Source: JARKPK01 sp964631235
Lineage (GTDB): Bacteria > Planctomycetota > Planctomycetia > Pirellulales > Thermoguttaceae
Reading direction: 5' to 3'
DNA: 64,000 bases
Assembly (NCBI GenBank): GCA_964631235.1
Contig: CAZVZX010000016.1
Span: forward strand, 33,203-97,202
The notes under the pieces are model-generated. The model worked only from the letters and a program-made list of their open reading frames with translations, did not search any database and was not told where the DNA came from. Shown piece by piece: positions 53,712 through 63,475 of the stretch (the first letter of the stretch is position 1; every line of letters starts with the position of its first letter). The translations under genes were made by a program, and so were the position numbers.

Positions 53712-54608
53712 ATGCTCGCCGGCGTTGGAGTGATCTGTTTCGCCGCCAGTTACGGGGTTGCGTTGGCCCTGGAGGTTACCCGTCTGTTCTTTCGCAGCGG
53801 GGTGCGCGGCGCGGTGATGGTCGGCTTTGCCGGGGCCGGGCTGCTGGCACATGCGATCTACCTGTTCAACCGGGCGGTGGCCGCGGCTGGGCCGCCGCTT
53901 TCCAGTCAACGGGATTGGTGCCTCTCCGCAGCGCTGGTTGCGGTGGTGGTCTATCTGTTCTTGTTGTGGTTCCATCCGAGAACCGCATTCGGACTGTTTC
54001 TTTTGCCTAGTGCGCTGGCGTTGATCGCCGTGGGCGTCTGGTTGGCCGATCCGACGCCGATTGCTCGCGAGCCGGCCGGCCGGGTGTGGGCAGCGGCTCA
54101 CGGGGCAGCGTTGGGCGGCGGCGCGGTGGCGGTTGTTTTCGGGTTTATCACCGGCGTCATGTATTTGGTGCAGGTGCGCCGTTTGAAGCAGCGGCGGATC
54201 GCCTTCGAGAGATTCAAATTGCCGAGCCTCGAGTGGCTTCAACAGGCCAATGTGCGGGCAACCGTGGCGGCCACCTTGTTGTTGACGCTGGGGGTGGCGG
54301 CCGGTTGGCTGTTGAACGTCATTCGCCAGGGCGGACCGTTACCTTGGACCGACCCGCTGGTCGTGGCCACGATGGCGATGCTCGGTTGGTTGCTTGCGGC
54401 GTTGGCCTTGGCCGGTTCGGGAAAACGGTTGACCGCGGGCCGCCGCGTCGCTTTTGCGACGATCATCAGTTTCCTGTTTCTCGTGGTGGTCGTTGCCGCC
54501 TTGGTGAGCGGGCTCAGCGAGCACGGCGTGTCTCGGGCGCCGGCCGACAATCGGGCGCATGATTTGCTCGAAGGCCCCGGCGGCGGGGCGGCGGGGGCGC
54601 AGCGATGA
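53712..54608 (+). CDS. CcsA/HemX-like cytochrome c assembly family membrane protein
   Basis: A 298-residue protein with about eight hydrophobic helices (LAGVGVICFAASYGVALALE at the start; FLFLVVVVAALVSGLS near the end). It has AAAHGAALGGGAVAVVFGFITGVMYLVQ, resembling the conserved segment of CcsA-type proteins, with a His that could bind haem. The WWD motif of true CcsA was not found, which favours a HemX-like role near glutamyl-tRNA reductase. The ATG at 53712 is used; a GTG three codons earlier is possible. Its stop overlaps the hemA start by four bases. Confidence 0.78.
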   Translation: MLAGVGVICFAASYGVALALEVTRLFFRSGVRGAVMVGFAGAGLLAHAIYLFNRAVAAAGPPLSSQRDWCLSAALVAVVVYLFLLWFHPRTAFGLFLLPSALALIAVGVWLADPTPIAREPAGRVWAAAHGAALGGGAVAVVFGFITGVMYLVQVRRLKQRRIAFERFKLPSLEWLQQANVRATVAATLLLTLGVAAGWLLNVIRQGGPLPWTDPLVVATMAMLGWLLAALALAGSGKRLTAGRRVAFATIISFLFLVVVVAALVSGLSEHGVSRAPADNRAHDLLEGPGGGAAGAQR

Positions 54609-55876
54609 ACATCCGCATGGTCGGTTGGACTCATCACTCGGCGCCGATCGAAACGCGCGAGAAACTCAGCTTTTCACCCGCGCAAACGCTCGAAGCCTTG
54701 CAACGCTGGCGCGATGAATTCAGCCCGATCGAGGCAGTATTGCTTTCCACTTGCAATCGCGTCGAGCTTTATGCCGCCTCCGCCGATGAAGCCCCGCCCG
54801 AGGCCGACCGTTGCATCGAGTTCTTGGTGCGCCGGCGGGAGCTGTCGAGCATCGAGGCCGCCGACTCGGTCGAGCATCGCGTGGGGATCGATGCTTTGCG
54901 CCATTTGTTTTCGGTGGCGGCCAGCCTCGACAGCATGGTGATCGGCGAGCCGCAGATTCTCAACCAGGTGAAGCAGGCGTATCAGGCGGCCGTCAGCCAA
55001 GAAACCGCCGGTCCGACGCTGCATGCGGCTTTTCAGGCGGCCCTTCAGGCCGCGCGCCGCGTGGCCAGCGAAACCGCGCTGCACCAGCATCGGGTGAGCA
55101 TTCCCAGTTTGGCGGTCGCCGATTGCGCCGGGCAGATTTTCGAGCGGTTCGACGATAAGCACACGGTTGTCCTCGGGGCGGGCGAGATGGCCGAGGAGAC
55201 GCTGCGCTACCTCCGCGAAAGCGGTGCGCGGCACATCACCGTGGTCAACCGCAACATCGACCGCGCGGAACGGCTGGCAGCCCAATGCGGCGGCCGAGCC
55301 GTCGGATGGGACCAGTTGATTGAAGCACTGGCGACGGCCGACCTGGTCGTCAGCGCGGTGGGCGGCGAGCATACACTGATTGATGCGGAACGGTTTGCGC
55401 GGGTCGAGCGGGCGCGGCAATCGGGCGCTTTGTTCATTCTCGATTTGGGAATGCCGCGAAATTTCGATCCGGCCATCGGTGCGCGGCCCGACGTGTTCCT
55501 CTACTCGATCGACGATCTGAAGGCCGCCTGCGAACGGAATCGGCGCCAGCGCGACCGCGAGCTGCCCGCCGCCCGCCGAATCGTCGAGGAAGAGGTCGAA
55601 CGATTTGCGGCCCAATGGCGGCATCGGGCGGCTCACCCGTTGATCGCCCGGCTTCGGTCGGATTGGCAGAAGCCGAAAGAGGAAGAGTTGCAGCGATTGC
55701 TGCGCAAACTGCCGCCGATGGACGCCAAAGCCGAGGATGAGATTCGCCGTTCGTTCGATCGGCTGATCAACAAGTTGCTCCATCCGCCGCTGGAATCGCT
55801 GCGCGATGAAGCCCATCGCGGCAACTACCAAACACTGCTCGACGCCTTGGCCCGGCTCTTCCGCTTGAAAGATTGA
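54605..55876 (+). CDS. hemA: Glutamyl-tRNA reductase
   Basis: A 423-residue protein, normal length. LLSTCNRVELYAAS carries the catalytic C50, and HLFSVAASLDSMVIGEPQILNQVK is the next conserved block. VVLGAGEMAEETLRYL is the NADPH-binding GxGxxx site, and the C-terminal dimer helix is present. It reduces glutamyl-tRNA to glutamate 1-semialdehyde, the first step of haem synthesis by the C5 pathway. It is translationally coupled to the HemX-like gene (ATGA overlap), a common arrangement. No hemC or hemL is next to it. Confidence 0.95.
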   Translation: MNIRMVGWTHHSAPIETREKLSFSPAQTLEALQRWRDEFSPIEAVLLSTCNRVELYAASADEAPPEADRCIEFLVRRRELSSIEAADSVEHRVGIDALRHLFSVAASLDSMVIGEPQILNQVKQAYQAAVSQETAGPTLHAAFQAALQAARRVASETALHQHRVSIPSLAVADCAGQIFERFDDKHTVVLGAGEMAEETLRYLRESGARHITVVNRNIDRAERLAAQCGGRAVGWDQLIEALATADLVVSAVGGEHTLIDAERFARVERARQSGALFILDLGMPRNFDPAIGARPDVFLYSIDDLKAACERNRRQRDRELPAARRIVEEEVERFAAQWRHRAAHPLIARLRSDWQKPKEEELQRLLRKLPPMDAKAEDEIRRSFDRLINKLLHPPLESLRDEAHRGNYQTLLDALARLFRLKD

Positions 55877-55911
55877 ACGCCAACGGGGCGCCATTGCAGC
55901 GATGGCGGGCA

Positions 55912-57822
55912 TCAGGGCGGCCGTGGCGGCGACGGTGCCGCGACATAGTCGGCCGCGTCGTAAATGGTCAACAGTGGCACATCGCGCCGCCAGGGGCCCC
56001 AACCGCCGCGGCCGAGACACTTCGTCAGCACCGGCTCGGCCGAGTCGATCAACCGCTGAGCGTCGGGTTGCCAACCGCTCGGCCGATGCTGCACGACAAC
56101 CCAACGCAAACGCAGCGGGGACCGATGATCGGTCTCGAACCGCACCACGCCCCATTGCCGCAGCAGGACGAGGTTGTCGTCGGGCGCGGCCAACAGCAAG
56201 ACTCGCTCGTCGGGTGCCGTGTGCGAGTTGAGCCAATCGATTACTGCTCGATCGAATGAGTCCCAGTAGTAGGTCGGCTCCAGCCCCAAGGCAACCGCGC
56301 CGGGCAATCCTCCGACCAACGGGTTGTAGTACGACAACCATTGCGGCGCGAACCAGTGGGTTGGAAAGACCGACGCCGCGAAAACGGCGGCGACGGCCCC
56401 GTGCATGAACCGGCGACGCCCGCCCGCCGCCCACCGGCATGCCAGATCGGCTCCCAGTCCGCAGAGAACCGCCAAGAAGGCGAAACTCGGCAGGATCAGC
56501 CGCTCGGCGTCGTGTGGGGGAACGCCCGGCAGGGCGCGGACGATCAAAAGAATCGACCAATGCCCGAGCAGCAGACCGCCGTAACCGTTGGCGAACAACC
56601 GAACAACGGGCGAGGTTGAAATGCGAATGGTTTCAGACGCGGAAGGACGCAACGGAATGCCGTACCTGGCCTCGCGACAGCGTTCGCACACAAGCACGAC
56701 GAGACCCAGCCCCGCCAGGCCGAGAATCCCCAGCGGCACGGTGATTGCCGTCCAGACGATCGTGTTGTACCAAGGCAAAGGATGATCGAGGTTGTAGAGC
56801 CGGCCGAAAAACTGCGTTGCAATGTTCAGGCCCGCATTGTCCCCACGATGGAGATTCAGTCGCCAGAACTCCAGCAGGCCGGCAATCGGCTGCCGCCACA
56901 GCGGCGGGTTTAGTGCGATAAAGGTTATCAACGCTGCGGGCAGAACGATGCCGAAGGTGCCGATCGCGATTCGCCGGGCGAGAGCGGCCTGATCGTCGCC
57001 GCCTTGCAAGTGATCCGAACGAGGCGCATTGATGCGGGCTGTTCGGCTCGATCGGATTGCGCGGATCCAGCACAGAAGCGACCAGACCATCGGCGGCACG
57101 ACGGCCAGCCAGCCGGTGGCCTTGCAGCTCATCGTCGCGCCCAACGTGGCACCCGCGGCGATCGCCCAAACAGCCCCCGGCGGCATTCGGCCCAGCCTGC
57201 GGTTTGTAGCGAACAGCCGAAATCGCGGGCGTTCTCTCGCGGCCGAGGCTGGTTCTCGATCGTCGTGCGGCGAAGCGACGGACCTGTTCGCATCACTCGA
57301 CGATGATGCCGTTTGCAGACGTCCGATCCACGTGGCATAGACGACCCAACTGATGAGCCAGCAGGCCGTCAATGGCCCGTCGAACGAGGCGAAATGCGCA
57401 TGAGCGAACAGCCGCGGCATGCAGAACACGGCCGCCACGGCGCCCAAAGCCGCCGTCCGAGAAAGGTCGCGGGCAAGCCGATAACCGATTGCGCCCAGGG
57501 CCGCGGCGAACAACGTGATCGGCCCCATCCGCCACGCCACCAACGGAGAGCAGAAGCCATCGGCCGCCGCTTGCCCCAATCGAATCACCAAGCCGTAGCC
57601 CGCCGGATGCCCCTCGCGCGTGATGGTGTATTCAAACTGTCGCGGAATCGCGGCCGCGCGGAGGATTGAATCGCCCTCGTCCCAAACAAGGGGCGTCATC
57701 GAGGCGGTAGCCAACAGAATCAACCACGAGACCGCTGCCACGAGAAGAGCGAGGCACGCCGTCTGGCCGCGGGTTGGTCGGCGGTCAACGGACGGCAGCA
57801 CGAGCGCCGCGTCGGCATTCAT
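55912..57822 (-). CDS. GT39-like (ArnT/PMT-type) membrane glycosyltransferase
   Basis: A 636-residue protein with 10-12 hydrophobic helices. After the first helix (about 22-41) is TPLVWDEGDSILRA with D48 and E49, the first-loop acidic pair of GT-C transferases in GT39/ArnT. Later MPRLFAHAHFASFDGPLTA and a C-terminal soluble domain (TPDERVLLLAAPDDNLVLL-like) fit the same group. It should transfer a polyprenyl-phosphate-linked sugar to a lipid or protein outside the membrane; acceptor unknown. ATG at 57822 excludes a non-conserved 35-residue leader. It converges with hemA. Confidence 0.83.
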   Translation of the reverse strand: MNADAALVLPSVDRRPTRGQTACLALLVAAVSWLILLATASMTPLVWDEGDSILRAAAIPRQFEYTITREGHPAGYGLVIRLGQAAADGFCSPLVAWRMGPITLFAAALGAIGYRLARDLSRTAALGAVAAVFCMPRLFAHAHFASFDGPLTACWLISWVVYATWIGRLQTASSSSDANRSVASPHDDREPASAARERPRFRLFATNRRLGRMPPGAVWAIAAGATLGATMSCKATGWLAVVPPMVWSLLCWIRAIRSSRTARINAPRSDHLQGGDDQAALARRIAIGTFGIVLPAALITFIALNPPLWRQPIAGLLEFWRLNLHRGDNAGLNIATQFFGRLYNLDHPLPWYNTIVWTAITVPLGILGLAGLGLVVLVCERCREARYGIPLRPSASETIRISTSPVVRLFANGYGGLLLGHWSILLIVRALPGVPPHDAERLILPSFAFLAVLCGLGADLACRWAAGGRRRFMHGAVAAVFAASVFPTHWFAPQWLSYYNPLVGGLPGAVALGLEPTYYWDSFDRAVIDWLNSHTAPDERVLLLAAPDDNLVLLRQWGVVRFETDHRSPLRLRWVVVQHRPSGWQPDAQRLIDSAEPVLTKCLGRGGWGPWRRDVPLLTIYDAADYVAAPSPPRPP

Positions 57823-57990
57823 CTCAGCATCGCCCGATGTCTGCCCGGCCAATCCGACGCTATTCTTCGGAATGTCGCCCGAGGCGATATAGAAGCGAGA
57901 GGAACCCAAGCAAAAAGAGCCGCGCAACGGGCGAGCGAACGCCCGGCCGACATCAAAGGGGTTCTTTCAGAGGAACACACCCCGACGAAG

Positions 57991-58064
57991 GGTGGCTGAT
58001 GGGACTCGAACCCACAACACCCAGATCCACAGTCTGGTACTCTAACCATTGAGCTACAGCCACC
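57991..58064 (-). tRNA. tRNA-His (GUG)
   Basis: All four arms can be drawn: a 7-bp acceptor stem GTGGCTG/CAGCCAC, D-arm GCTC..GAGT with AATGGTTA, anticodon loop CTGTGGA (anticodon GTG), T-loop TTCGAGT. A G at -1 (58064) faces discriminator C73 (57991), as expected of tRNA-His. The CCA end is not encoded. A good promoter lies 23 bases upstream. Confidence 0.96.
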
Positions 58065-58086
58065 ATGCAACCATGGCGAAACGCTC

Positions 58087-58115
58087 ATTATAGCCGCCTG
58101 GGCAGCGGCCGACAA
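58087..58115 (-). promoter_or_regulatory. Promoter of tRNA-His
   Basis: TTGTCG (58115-58110), exact 17-base spacer, TATAAT (58092-58087). The expected start site is about 15 bases before the tRNA 5' end. Best-placed promoter in the window. Confidence 0.75.
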
Positions 58116-58163
58116 CTCCGCCCGCCACGGCCGCGCAAACCGCTGGCCGCGCAGACCAACCAG

Positions 58164-58193
58164 TTGACTTGGTTGACTGGGCTGGACTATGCT
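58164..58193 (+). promoter_or_regulatory. Candidate promoter of the DUF1559 gene
   Basis: TTGACT (58164-58169), 18-base spacer, TATGCT (58188-58193). A second TTGACT follows at 58173. The leader to the ATG at 58341 would be about 140 bases. Confidence 0.48.
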
Positions 58194-58340
58194 AAACGTA
58201 GGGCCGAAAAAAGAATACCTCGTCGAAATCAAAGACTGCGGGAAACCGAAAGCGGATCAAGGGGGCGCGGCACGCCATCAGTTGCTGCGCCGGCGGCCGC
58301 TTTTCTGGGCGGGTGAACCGACACAGTGAAGGCCGAGATC

Positions 58341-59312
58341 ATGAAGCGGACGGAGAAGGCGGGCTTTACCCTGGTAGAATTGTTGGTCGTCATTGCGATC
58401 ATCGGCATTCTCATCGCGCTGTTGATGCCGGCGGTTCAAAGCGCCCGCGAATCGGCACGCATTGTCAGTTGCAAGAACAACCTCAACCAATTGGCGTTGG
58501 CGGCGATCCGTCACCGCGAGACGCACGGACACTTTCCCACAGGCGGTTGGGGTTGGGGATGGGCCGGCGAGCCGGAACAAGGGTTTACCAAAAATCAGCC
58601 GGGCGGTTGGGCGTACAACATCTTGCCGTTCATCGAACAACAGAACGTGCATCAGATGGGCCGCGGCTTGTCCGAATCGCAAAAACGCGATGCCATTCGC
58701 GATCGGTTGGCCATTCCGATTGGGCTGTATAATTGCCCCACGCGCCGCCGGGCGGCTACGTTCCCCTACGTTCACAGTTCGCCGTATTACAATGCCAGCA
58801 TTACTGCCGGCGGGCGCATCGCCCGAACCGACTACGCCGTCAACGCCGGGCATTCGAACCCGAGCGGCATCGACAAGGGCCCACCGACGATCGCTGCCGG
58901 ATTGGCGAAGACCGATTGGCACTCCGATTCGGTCAATTCCACCGGCATTTCCTATTTGCGGAGCGAGGTGAAGATCGTTCCCGACGGCGACAGCAACACG
59001 TATTTGATCGGCGAACGATACGCCAATCCCGATCACTACTTCACCGGCTCGGCTGCCTCGGACGACCAAGGTTGGGACGTGGGCTACGACTGGGATACGC
59101 TTCGTTGGGGCAAAGAGTCGCTGCTGCCGCGGCCCGACACGCCCGGGCTCGACAACGTGTATATCTTCGGCAGCACGCACATGAGCGGCTGGAACGTGGC
59201 GTTCTGCGATCGCTCGGTGCGGATGCTGAGCTATTCGCTCGATCCGGTTGTTCACGAGCGACTGGCCAACCGCAAAGACGGCTTGGTGATCGATCAATCG
59301 AAGATCGAATAG
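58341..59312 (+). CDS. DUF1559 family prepilin-like exported protein
   Basis: A 323-residue protein starting MKRTEKAGFTLVELLVVIAI, the type IV prepilin-like signal: cleavage after Gly8, N-methylated Phe, Glu at +5, then a hydrophobic helix. The rest matches the planctomycete DUF1559 family: the early NLNQLALAAIRHRETHGHFP, CPTRRR, and the C-terminal GSTHMSGWNVAFCDRSVRML, a variant of the usual H-x-GG..F-x-DGSVRFL. These are expanded in planctomycetes and probably form pseudopili or surface fibres; function is not established. ATG at 58341 with GAAGG upstream; an earlier GTG was rejected. Convergent with the MscK-like gene. Confidence 0.93.
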   Translation: MKRTEKAGFTLVELLVVIAIIGILIALLMPAVQSARESARIVSCKNNLNQLALAAIRHRETHGHFPTGGWGWGWAGEPEQGFTKNQPGGWAYNILPFIEQQNVHQMGRGLSESQKRDAIRDRLAIPIGLYNCPTRRRAATFPYVHSSPYYNASITAGGRIARTDYAVNAGHSNPSGIDKGPPTIAAGLAKTDWHSDSVNSTGISYLRSEVKIVPDGDSNTYLIGERYANPDHYFTGSAASDDQGWDVGYDWDTLRWGKESLLPRPDTPGLDNVYIFGSTHMSGWNVAFCDRSVRMLSYSLDPVVHERLANRKDGLVIDQSKIE

Positions 59313-59421
59313 CGTTCGTCCGCCGTTCTTCTCCGTCGGCGTCGAAACGAGATGTTTCGCGGCCGAAGTTGTTGCATCGTTTCTCAATGGGCCGTTAATC
59401 GGCTTCGGGTGCAATCCGTCA

Positions 59422-62400
59422 TCACTTCTGCCTGTGGGGGCGTGCCGGAGCGCTATCGGCGCGCTGCGGCTCGCCCGGCCGTCTGTTTGCAGGCTGCTGG
59501 GCGGAATCGAATCGCAGCGTCGGTTTGCCCTGGGACGGTGCGATCGGACTGAGACTTCCAGTGGCCTCGCTGTCGTCGCCGGATCGGGTGACGGAAAGAA
59601 CGTCTGTCTCTCTGTGTGCGGCGGCGGCTCGCCCTGCCGTCGCCGTACGTTTCGGCGGCTGCGGGGCATCGCCGGACGCCGTGTTCCCGTCATTCGAGGC
59701 CAAGCCGAGGGCCTGCGCCGCCTGCGGTAGCGTGCGGATATGCACATCTTGTTGCGGGAAGGCGATCTCGATGCCCGCCTCGCGGAAGAGTCGATCGATG
59801 GTCGAATTGAGTTCGTGCAGTACGGTATTTCGGTTGTCCATGTTCGGCAGAAAGCACCGCAACACGAAATCGAGCGAACTGGGGCCGAACGAATGGAACA
59901 CCGCTTGCGGAGCGGGATCGTCGAGGACGAGAGGATGTTCCTTGGCGGCACGAAGCAGCAGTTCGGTGGTCTTCTGCGTGTCGGATCCGTAGGCCACACC
60001 GACGTTGATCACCAACCGGTTCACTTGGTCGGAGAGGGTCCAGTTGAGCACGCGGCCGGTGATGAATTCCTTGTTGGGAACGATCAGTTCTTTGCGGTCC
60101 CAATCGACGATTGTCGTGGCGCGCATTCGGATACGAGCAACCTTGCCGTTGACTTCGCCGACGGTAATTACGTCGCCCACGCGGATCGGCCGTTCGAGCA
60201 GGATGATCAGGCCGGAAACGAAGTTGGCGAAGATCTCTTGCAACCCGAACCCCAACCCGACGCCGACGGCAGCGACAAGCCATTGCACTTTCGACCAGCT
60301 CAGGCCGATCATGCTGCACGAGGTGGTCAGGCCGACGATCACAATCAGATAGCGCGACACGGTAGCGCAGGCGTAGCGCACGCCGGCGTCGAACGGCAGA
60401 TGTTGAAGAAGGGCCAACTCGAGCAAGCCGGGGATGTTTCGCGCCGCCGTTACGGTCATGCCGAGCACCACAAGCGCAAGAATCAGATTGGCGAGCGTGA
60501 TGGCCGCCGGCCGCTCGATGGTGCGGGTTTCCATCGTTCCGCCCGGGGTCTTCTCGACGACCGAATCGATCACCGTCGTTTCCCAAAGCCGCACTTCGTT
60601 GAGGAACCGCAATGCCGGCGTGACATCGACCCAAACCATCCAGGCGGAAAGCAGCCCGCCGACAATCAGCGTGTACTCCACCAAACGGCGGGTTTGGGTA
60701 TTGATGGCGGCCAAATCGCGTTCGGCTGGCAAAGGAGTGGGCAGCTCGGCGGCGTTTTCGTCGCCGACGGCTTCGAGTTGGGCGCGGCGGCGTCGGGCCT
60801 CTTCGATGGCTAGTTTTCGGCGACTGACCAAAATCCACCGTAGCAACAGCGAGCGAAGCAGCACGAAGGCGAAGGCCAAGTAGGCAGTCAACGCCAAACG
60901 CGCCGCCAATTGCTGGGCGGTGTAGTAGTAGCCTACGGCGGCAAGCGCGGCCAAGGCGACGGGCATGAGCACGGCCGCTGGATACCAAAGATAGCGAAGA
61001 CGGTCGAGCCAACCGCCGCGGTGCTCGATGAGCCATTGATGGAACACGCCGCCGCCCGGCCGCAAGATGCGTTGCAGCGCCAGCGACGCAAGCAGCAGTC
61101 CGGCGATAAACGCCAGCCGCCCGAGAGAACCGTCCCATCGGTCGTTGCTTTGTTGATCGAGGGAAGCGACCAAAAAGGCCATGGCCGCGCTGGGCCAACG
61201 AAGCCAGCCGGCCCCGTAACGCAACGCGCGAACGGCCGACTCGGACCACGCGAAATGGGCTTCGGCCAAGCCGGCCGCGCGGCAACTGACGTAGATCAAC
61301 TGAATCACGAAGAACGCCCGAGCCGCCGACATCAAGCCCGTGCCGACGGCCTTGCACAATTCCGAGGCATCGAACGGCGCCGCGAGCCGCCATCCCACGT
61401 AGGCCGCCGGCGCCGCCCACGCCGCCGAGGCCAGCAGGGTGAGCGCCAAGGCATGGATCGTCAGACTGAAGCGGTAGCAATTCGCCTTGCGCACCTGTTC
61501 GCCCAATTCGCGCAAGCGGCGGAGCAACGCCGGCCGCAGGGCGATCAGCGGAACGATCATCAACAGTGCCAATAGCAACACCGCCGGCTTATGCATGGCG
61601 TCGTCGATCAAGGCGCGCCCCAGTTCCGCCCAGCCCTCGGGGCCAAGCAGCCACCAGGCGGCGTCGCCGCCGTGCCGCAAGTCGTCGGCCTGAAGCGGTG
61701 CGTCGCTGGTAATCCACAGCACGCGTTCATCGATGAAGCGGGCGCACTGCTCGGTGGCCTCAACCAAACGCCGCTCGGCATTGTCGAGGTCAACCAGTTT
61801 ATCGAAGTATGCATGGTGATCGTTGATCAGCGCGTCGAGGTAATCCTTCTGGCTGCGGAGAGCGTCGCGGACCAGCGGGCCCAGCGAGGCCGAATCGACC
61901 CCCGACGTGCCGGCCAGTTGGGCCATCATCCGTTGGGTGCGCACTTCGACATCGGCCGATTCAGCGCGCTGGTCGCGCAGTTGCAGCAGGGCCAATTGCG
62001 TTTCGGCGATCAGCATTTGCCGTGCGCTCAGATCGCGGCGCCGCTGCGAAATGTTCGGCAAAGCGTCGCGCTGTTTGCGGAGCAGCAGCCCGATGGCGTT
62101 GGTCAACCCGACCGCGTCCACCTTCTCGCGCGCCCGCTTGAACTGATCTTCCACTTGATGCAGCAGTTGCGTCGTTTGCTCCAACTGCGCGGTCAGGGCG
62201 GTGATCCGTTGGGCGATTTCCTTCCGCTTCTCGGCCAAGGCGGCGTTCTCTTCGGCCAAACGCCGGACGGCCGGGTGCGCGCGGAGGGCGTCGAGCTTGG
62301 CGGTCTGCGCTTGACGGGCGGCTTCGGCCTGCCGCCGCGCATTGACCATCTCTTGCAACTGCTTGATCTCTTGCTCGGCCAAGACAACGCGCCGCTGGGC

Positions 62401-63108
62401 CAAGTCGCGCTGCACCGGCAACAGCTCGGCGGTCGCCTCGAAGGCCGCCGCCTGCCGATCGATGGCCAGCAACTCCTGCTCGGCTGCACGATGCTGCACC
62501 CAGGAAAGCAAGCGTCGGGCGGCCGCCAGCGGGTCGCGCCCGTCGTTGGGCGTTTGCAGCTCGGCGCTGAGCTTGCTCAATGTTTGACGCAGTTCCCCGG
62601 CCCGTTGCGCGTTCTGCTCGCGCTGCGCGGCGCGGCGTTTCGGCTCAGCCTCAAGCCGCTCCAATTCCGCCCGAAGCCGACTCAGTTCGCTTTCGCGGTT
62701 GACAATCGCTTGCTCGATTTCTTTGATTGTCGCTTCGGGCGGAATCACGATCGTCCGTTCGGCCGGCTGTGCGGCCAGCTCGGCCTTGGTTTGTTCGAGC
62801 ATCGAAGGAGCATGCAACGCCGTCTGTGCGAATTGCGTCGTCTTCTCCGACCACTCGCGAACCTTGGCGAGTGTTTGCTGCGCCTCGTCGTAAATCGTCT
62901 TCAGCGTCTTTCGAGTGGACTCGTCCAGGCCGGGGCTCTGCTCGATTTGCCGCACGCGCAATTGAATCAGCTCGGCAATCGAGTCGTCGCTCGCCGGCGG
63001 CGTCGCAGTTTCCGAACCGTCGCTCGGTGCCGTCCCCGCACTGCAAAGCATTGCCGCCAAGAGAATCAACCATGCCCATCGCATTCCTTGGCCGCCAATC
63101 GATCTCAT
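59422..63108 (-). CDS. Giant MscK-like mechanosensitive ion channel
   Basis: A 1228-residue protein from the ATG at 63108 (a GAGG sits upstream; another ATG at 63084 lacks one). A signal peptide (about 1-30) precedes a long coiled-coil periplasmic domain (about 45-430, Glu/Gln/Arg/Ala-rich heptads) like the MscS_porin domain of MscK/MscM. About nine further helices follow. The MscS pore and beta-domain lie near 930-1130, with VGVGLGFGLQEIFANFVSGLI as pore helix and PIRVGDVITVGEVNGKV as the Gly-rich beta-domain. The tail of about 95 residues is disordered. It should open under membrane tension during hypo-osmotic shock. Confidence 0.92.
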   Translation of the reverse strand: MRSIGGQGMRWAWLILLAAMLCSAGTAPSDGSETATPPASDDSIAELIQLRVRQIEQSPGLDESTRKTLKTIYDEAQQTLAKVREWSEKTTQFAQTALHAPSMLEQTKAELAAQPAERTIVIPPEATIKEIEQAIVNRESELSRLRAELERLEAEPKRRAAQREQNAQRAGELRQTLSKLSAELQTPNDGRDPLAAARRLLSWVQHRAAEQELLAIDRQAAAFEATAELLPVQRDLAQRRVVLAEQEIKQLQEMVNARRQAEAARQAQTAKLDALRAHPAVRRLAEENAALAEKRKEIAQRITALTAQLEQTTQLLHQVEDQFKRAREKVDAVGLTNAIGLLLRKQRDALPNISQRRRDLSARQMLIAETQLALLQLRDQRAESADVEVRTQRMMAQLAGTSGVDSASLGPLVRDALRSQKDYLDALINDHHAYFDKLVDLDNAERRLVEATEQCARFIDERVLWITSDAPLQADDLRHGGDAAWWLLGPEGWAELGRALIDDAMHKPAVLLLALLMIVPLIALRPALLRRLRELGEQVRKANCYRFSLTIHALALTLLASAAWAAPAAYVGWRLAAPFDASELCKAVGTGLMSAARAFFVIQLIYVSCRAAGLAEAHFAWSESAVRALRYGAGWLRWPSAAMAFLVASLDQQSNDRWDGSLGRLAFIAGLLLASLALQRILRPGGGVFHQWLIEHRGGWLDRLRYLWYPAAVLMPVALAALAAVGYYYTAQQLAARLALTAYLAFAFVLLRSLLLRWILVSRRKLAIEEARRRRAQLEAVGDENAAELPTPLPAERDLAAINTQTRRLVEYTLIVGGLLSAWMVWVDVTPALRFLNEVRLWETTVIDSVVEKTPGGTMETRTIERPAAITLANLILALVVLGMTVTAARNIPGLLELALLQHLPFDAGVRYACATVSRYLIVIVGLTTSCSMIGLSWSKVQWLVAAVGVGLGFGLQEIFANFVSGLIILLERPIRVGDVITVGEVNGKVARIRMRATTIVDWDRKELIVPNKEFITGRVLNWTLSDQVNRLVINVGVAYGSDTQKTTELLLRAAKEHPLVLDDPAPQAVFHSFGPSSLDFVLRCFLPNMDNRNTVLHELNSTIDRLFREAGIEIAFPQQDVHIRTLPQAAQALGLASNDGNTASGDAPQPPKRTATAGRAAAAHRETDVLSVTRSGDDSEATGSLSPIAPSQGKPTLRFDSAQQPANRRPGEPQRADSAPARPHRQK

Positions 63109-63475
63109 TGCGAACACCCTCACCCGCCCCAACCGAAAGGGCCGTACAAACCACAATCAAATTTCGAGAGGTGATTTGTACTGCAACCGGGCAAGTGAGT
63201 GAAGGTCAATTCGCTGCACGAGGAAATCGGCGCGGCATGCGCAGAATGCGCAAGCGGGGGGGTAAGCGGCTGCAACTGCGGCTGATCGAGCAACGCTTCG
63301 CCGTGCGCTCCGTCGGCAAGACTGCGATCGGGCAACGCACGGCCATCGTCGCGGCAGGCCGAAAACAGACTGGCAAGCGCGTCCGGCCGATGCAAGATCT
63401 GGTGAACTTGCTATTCGGTTCTGGGGCGCGCCCGCCTTCCGCGCACGGCCTTTTCGTTCAAGACCCTGCTCAACC
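63109..63475. other. 367-base gap between the MscK-like gene and the last gene
   Basis: No supported gene; short open frames have shadow-like composition. It should hold the promoter for the minus-strand MscK-like gene, but I cannot identify one. Confidence 0.4.
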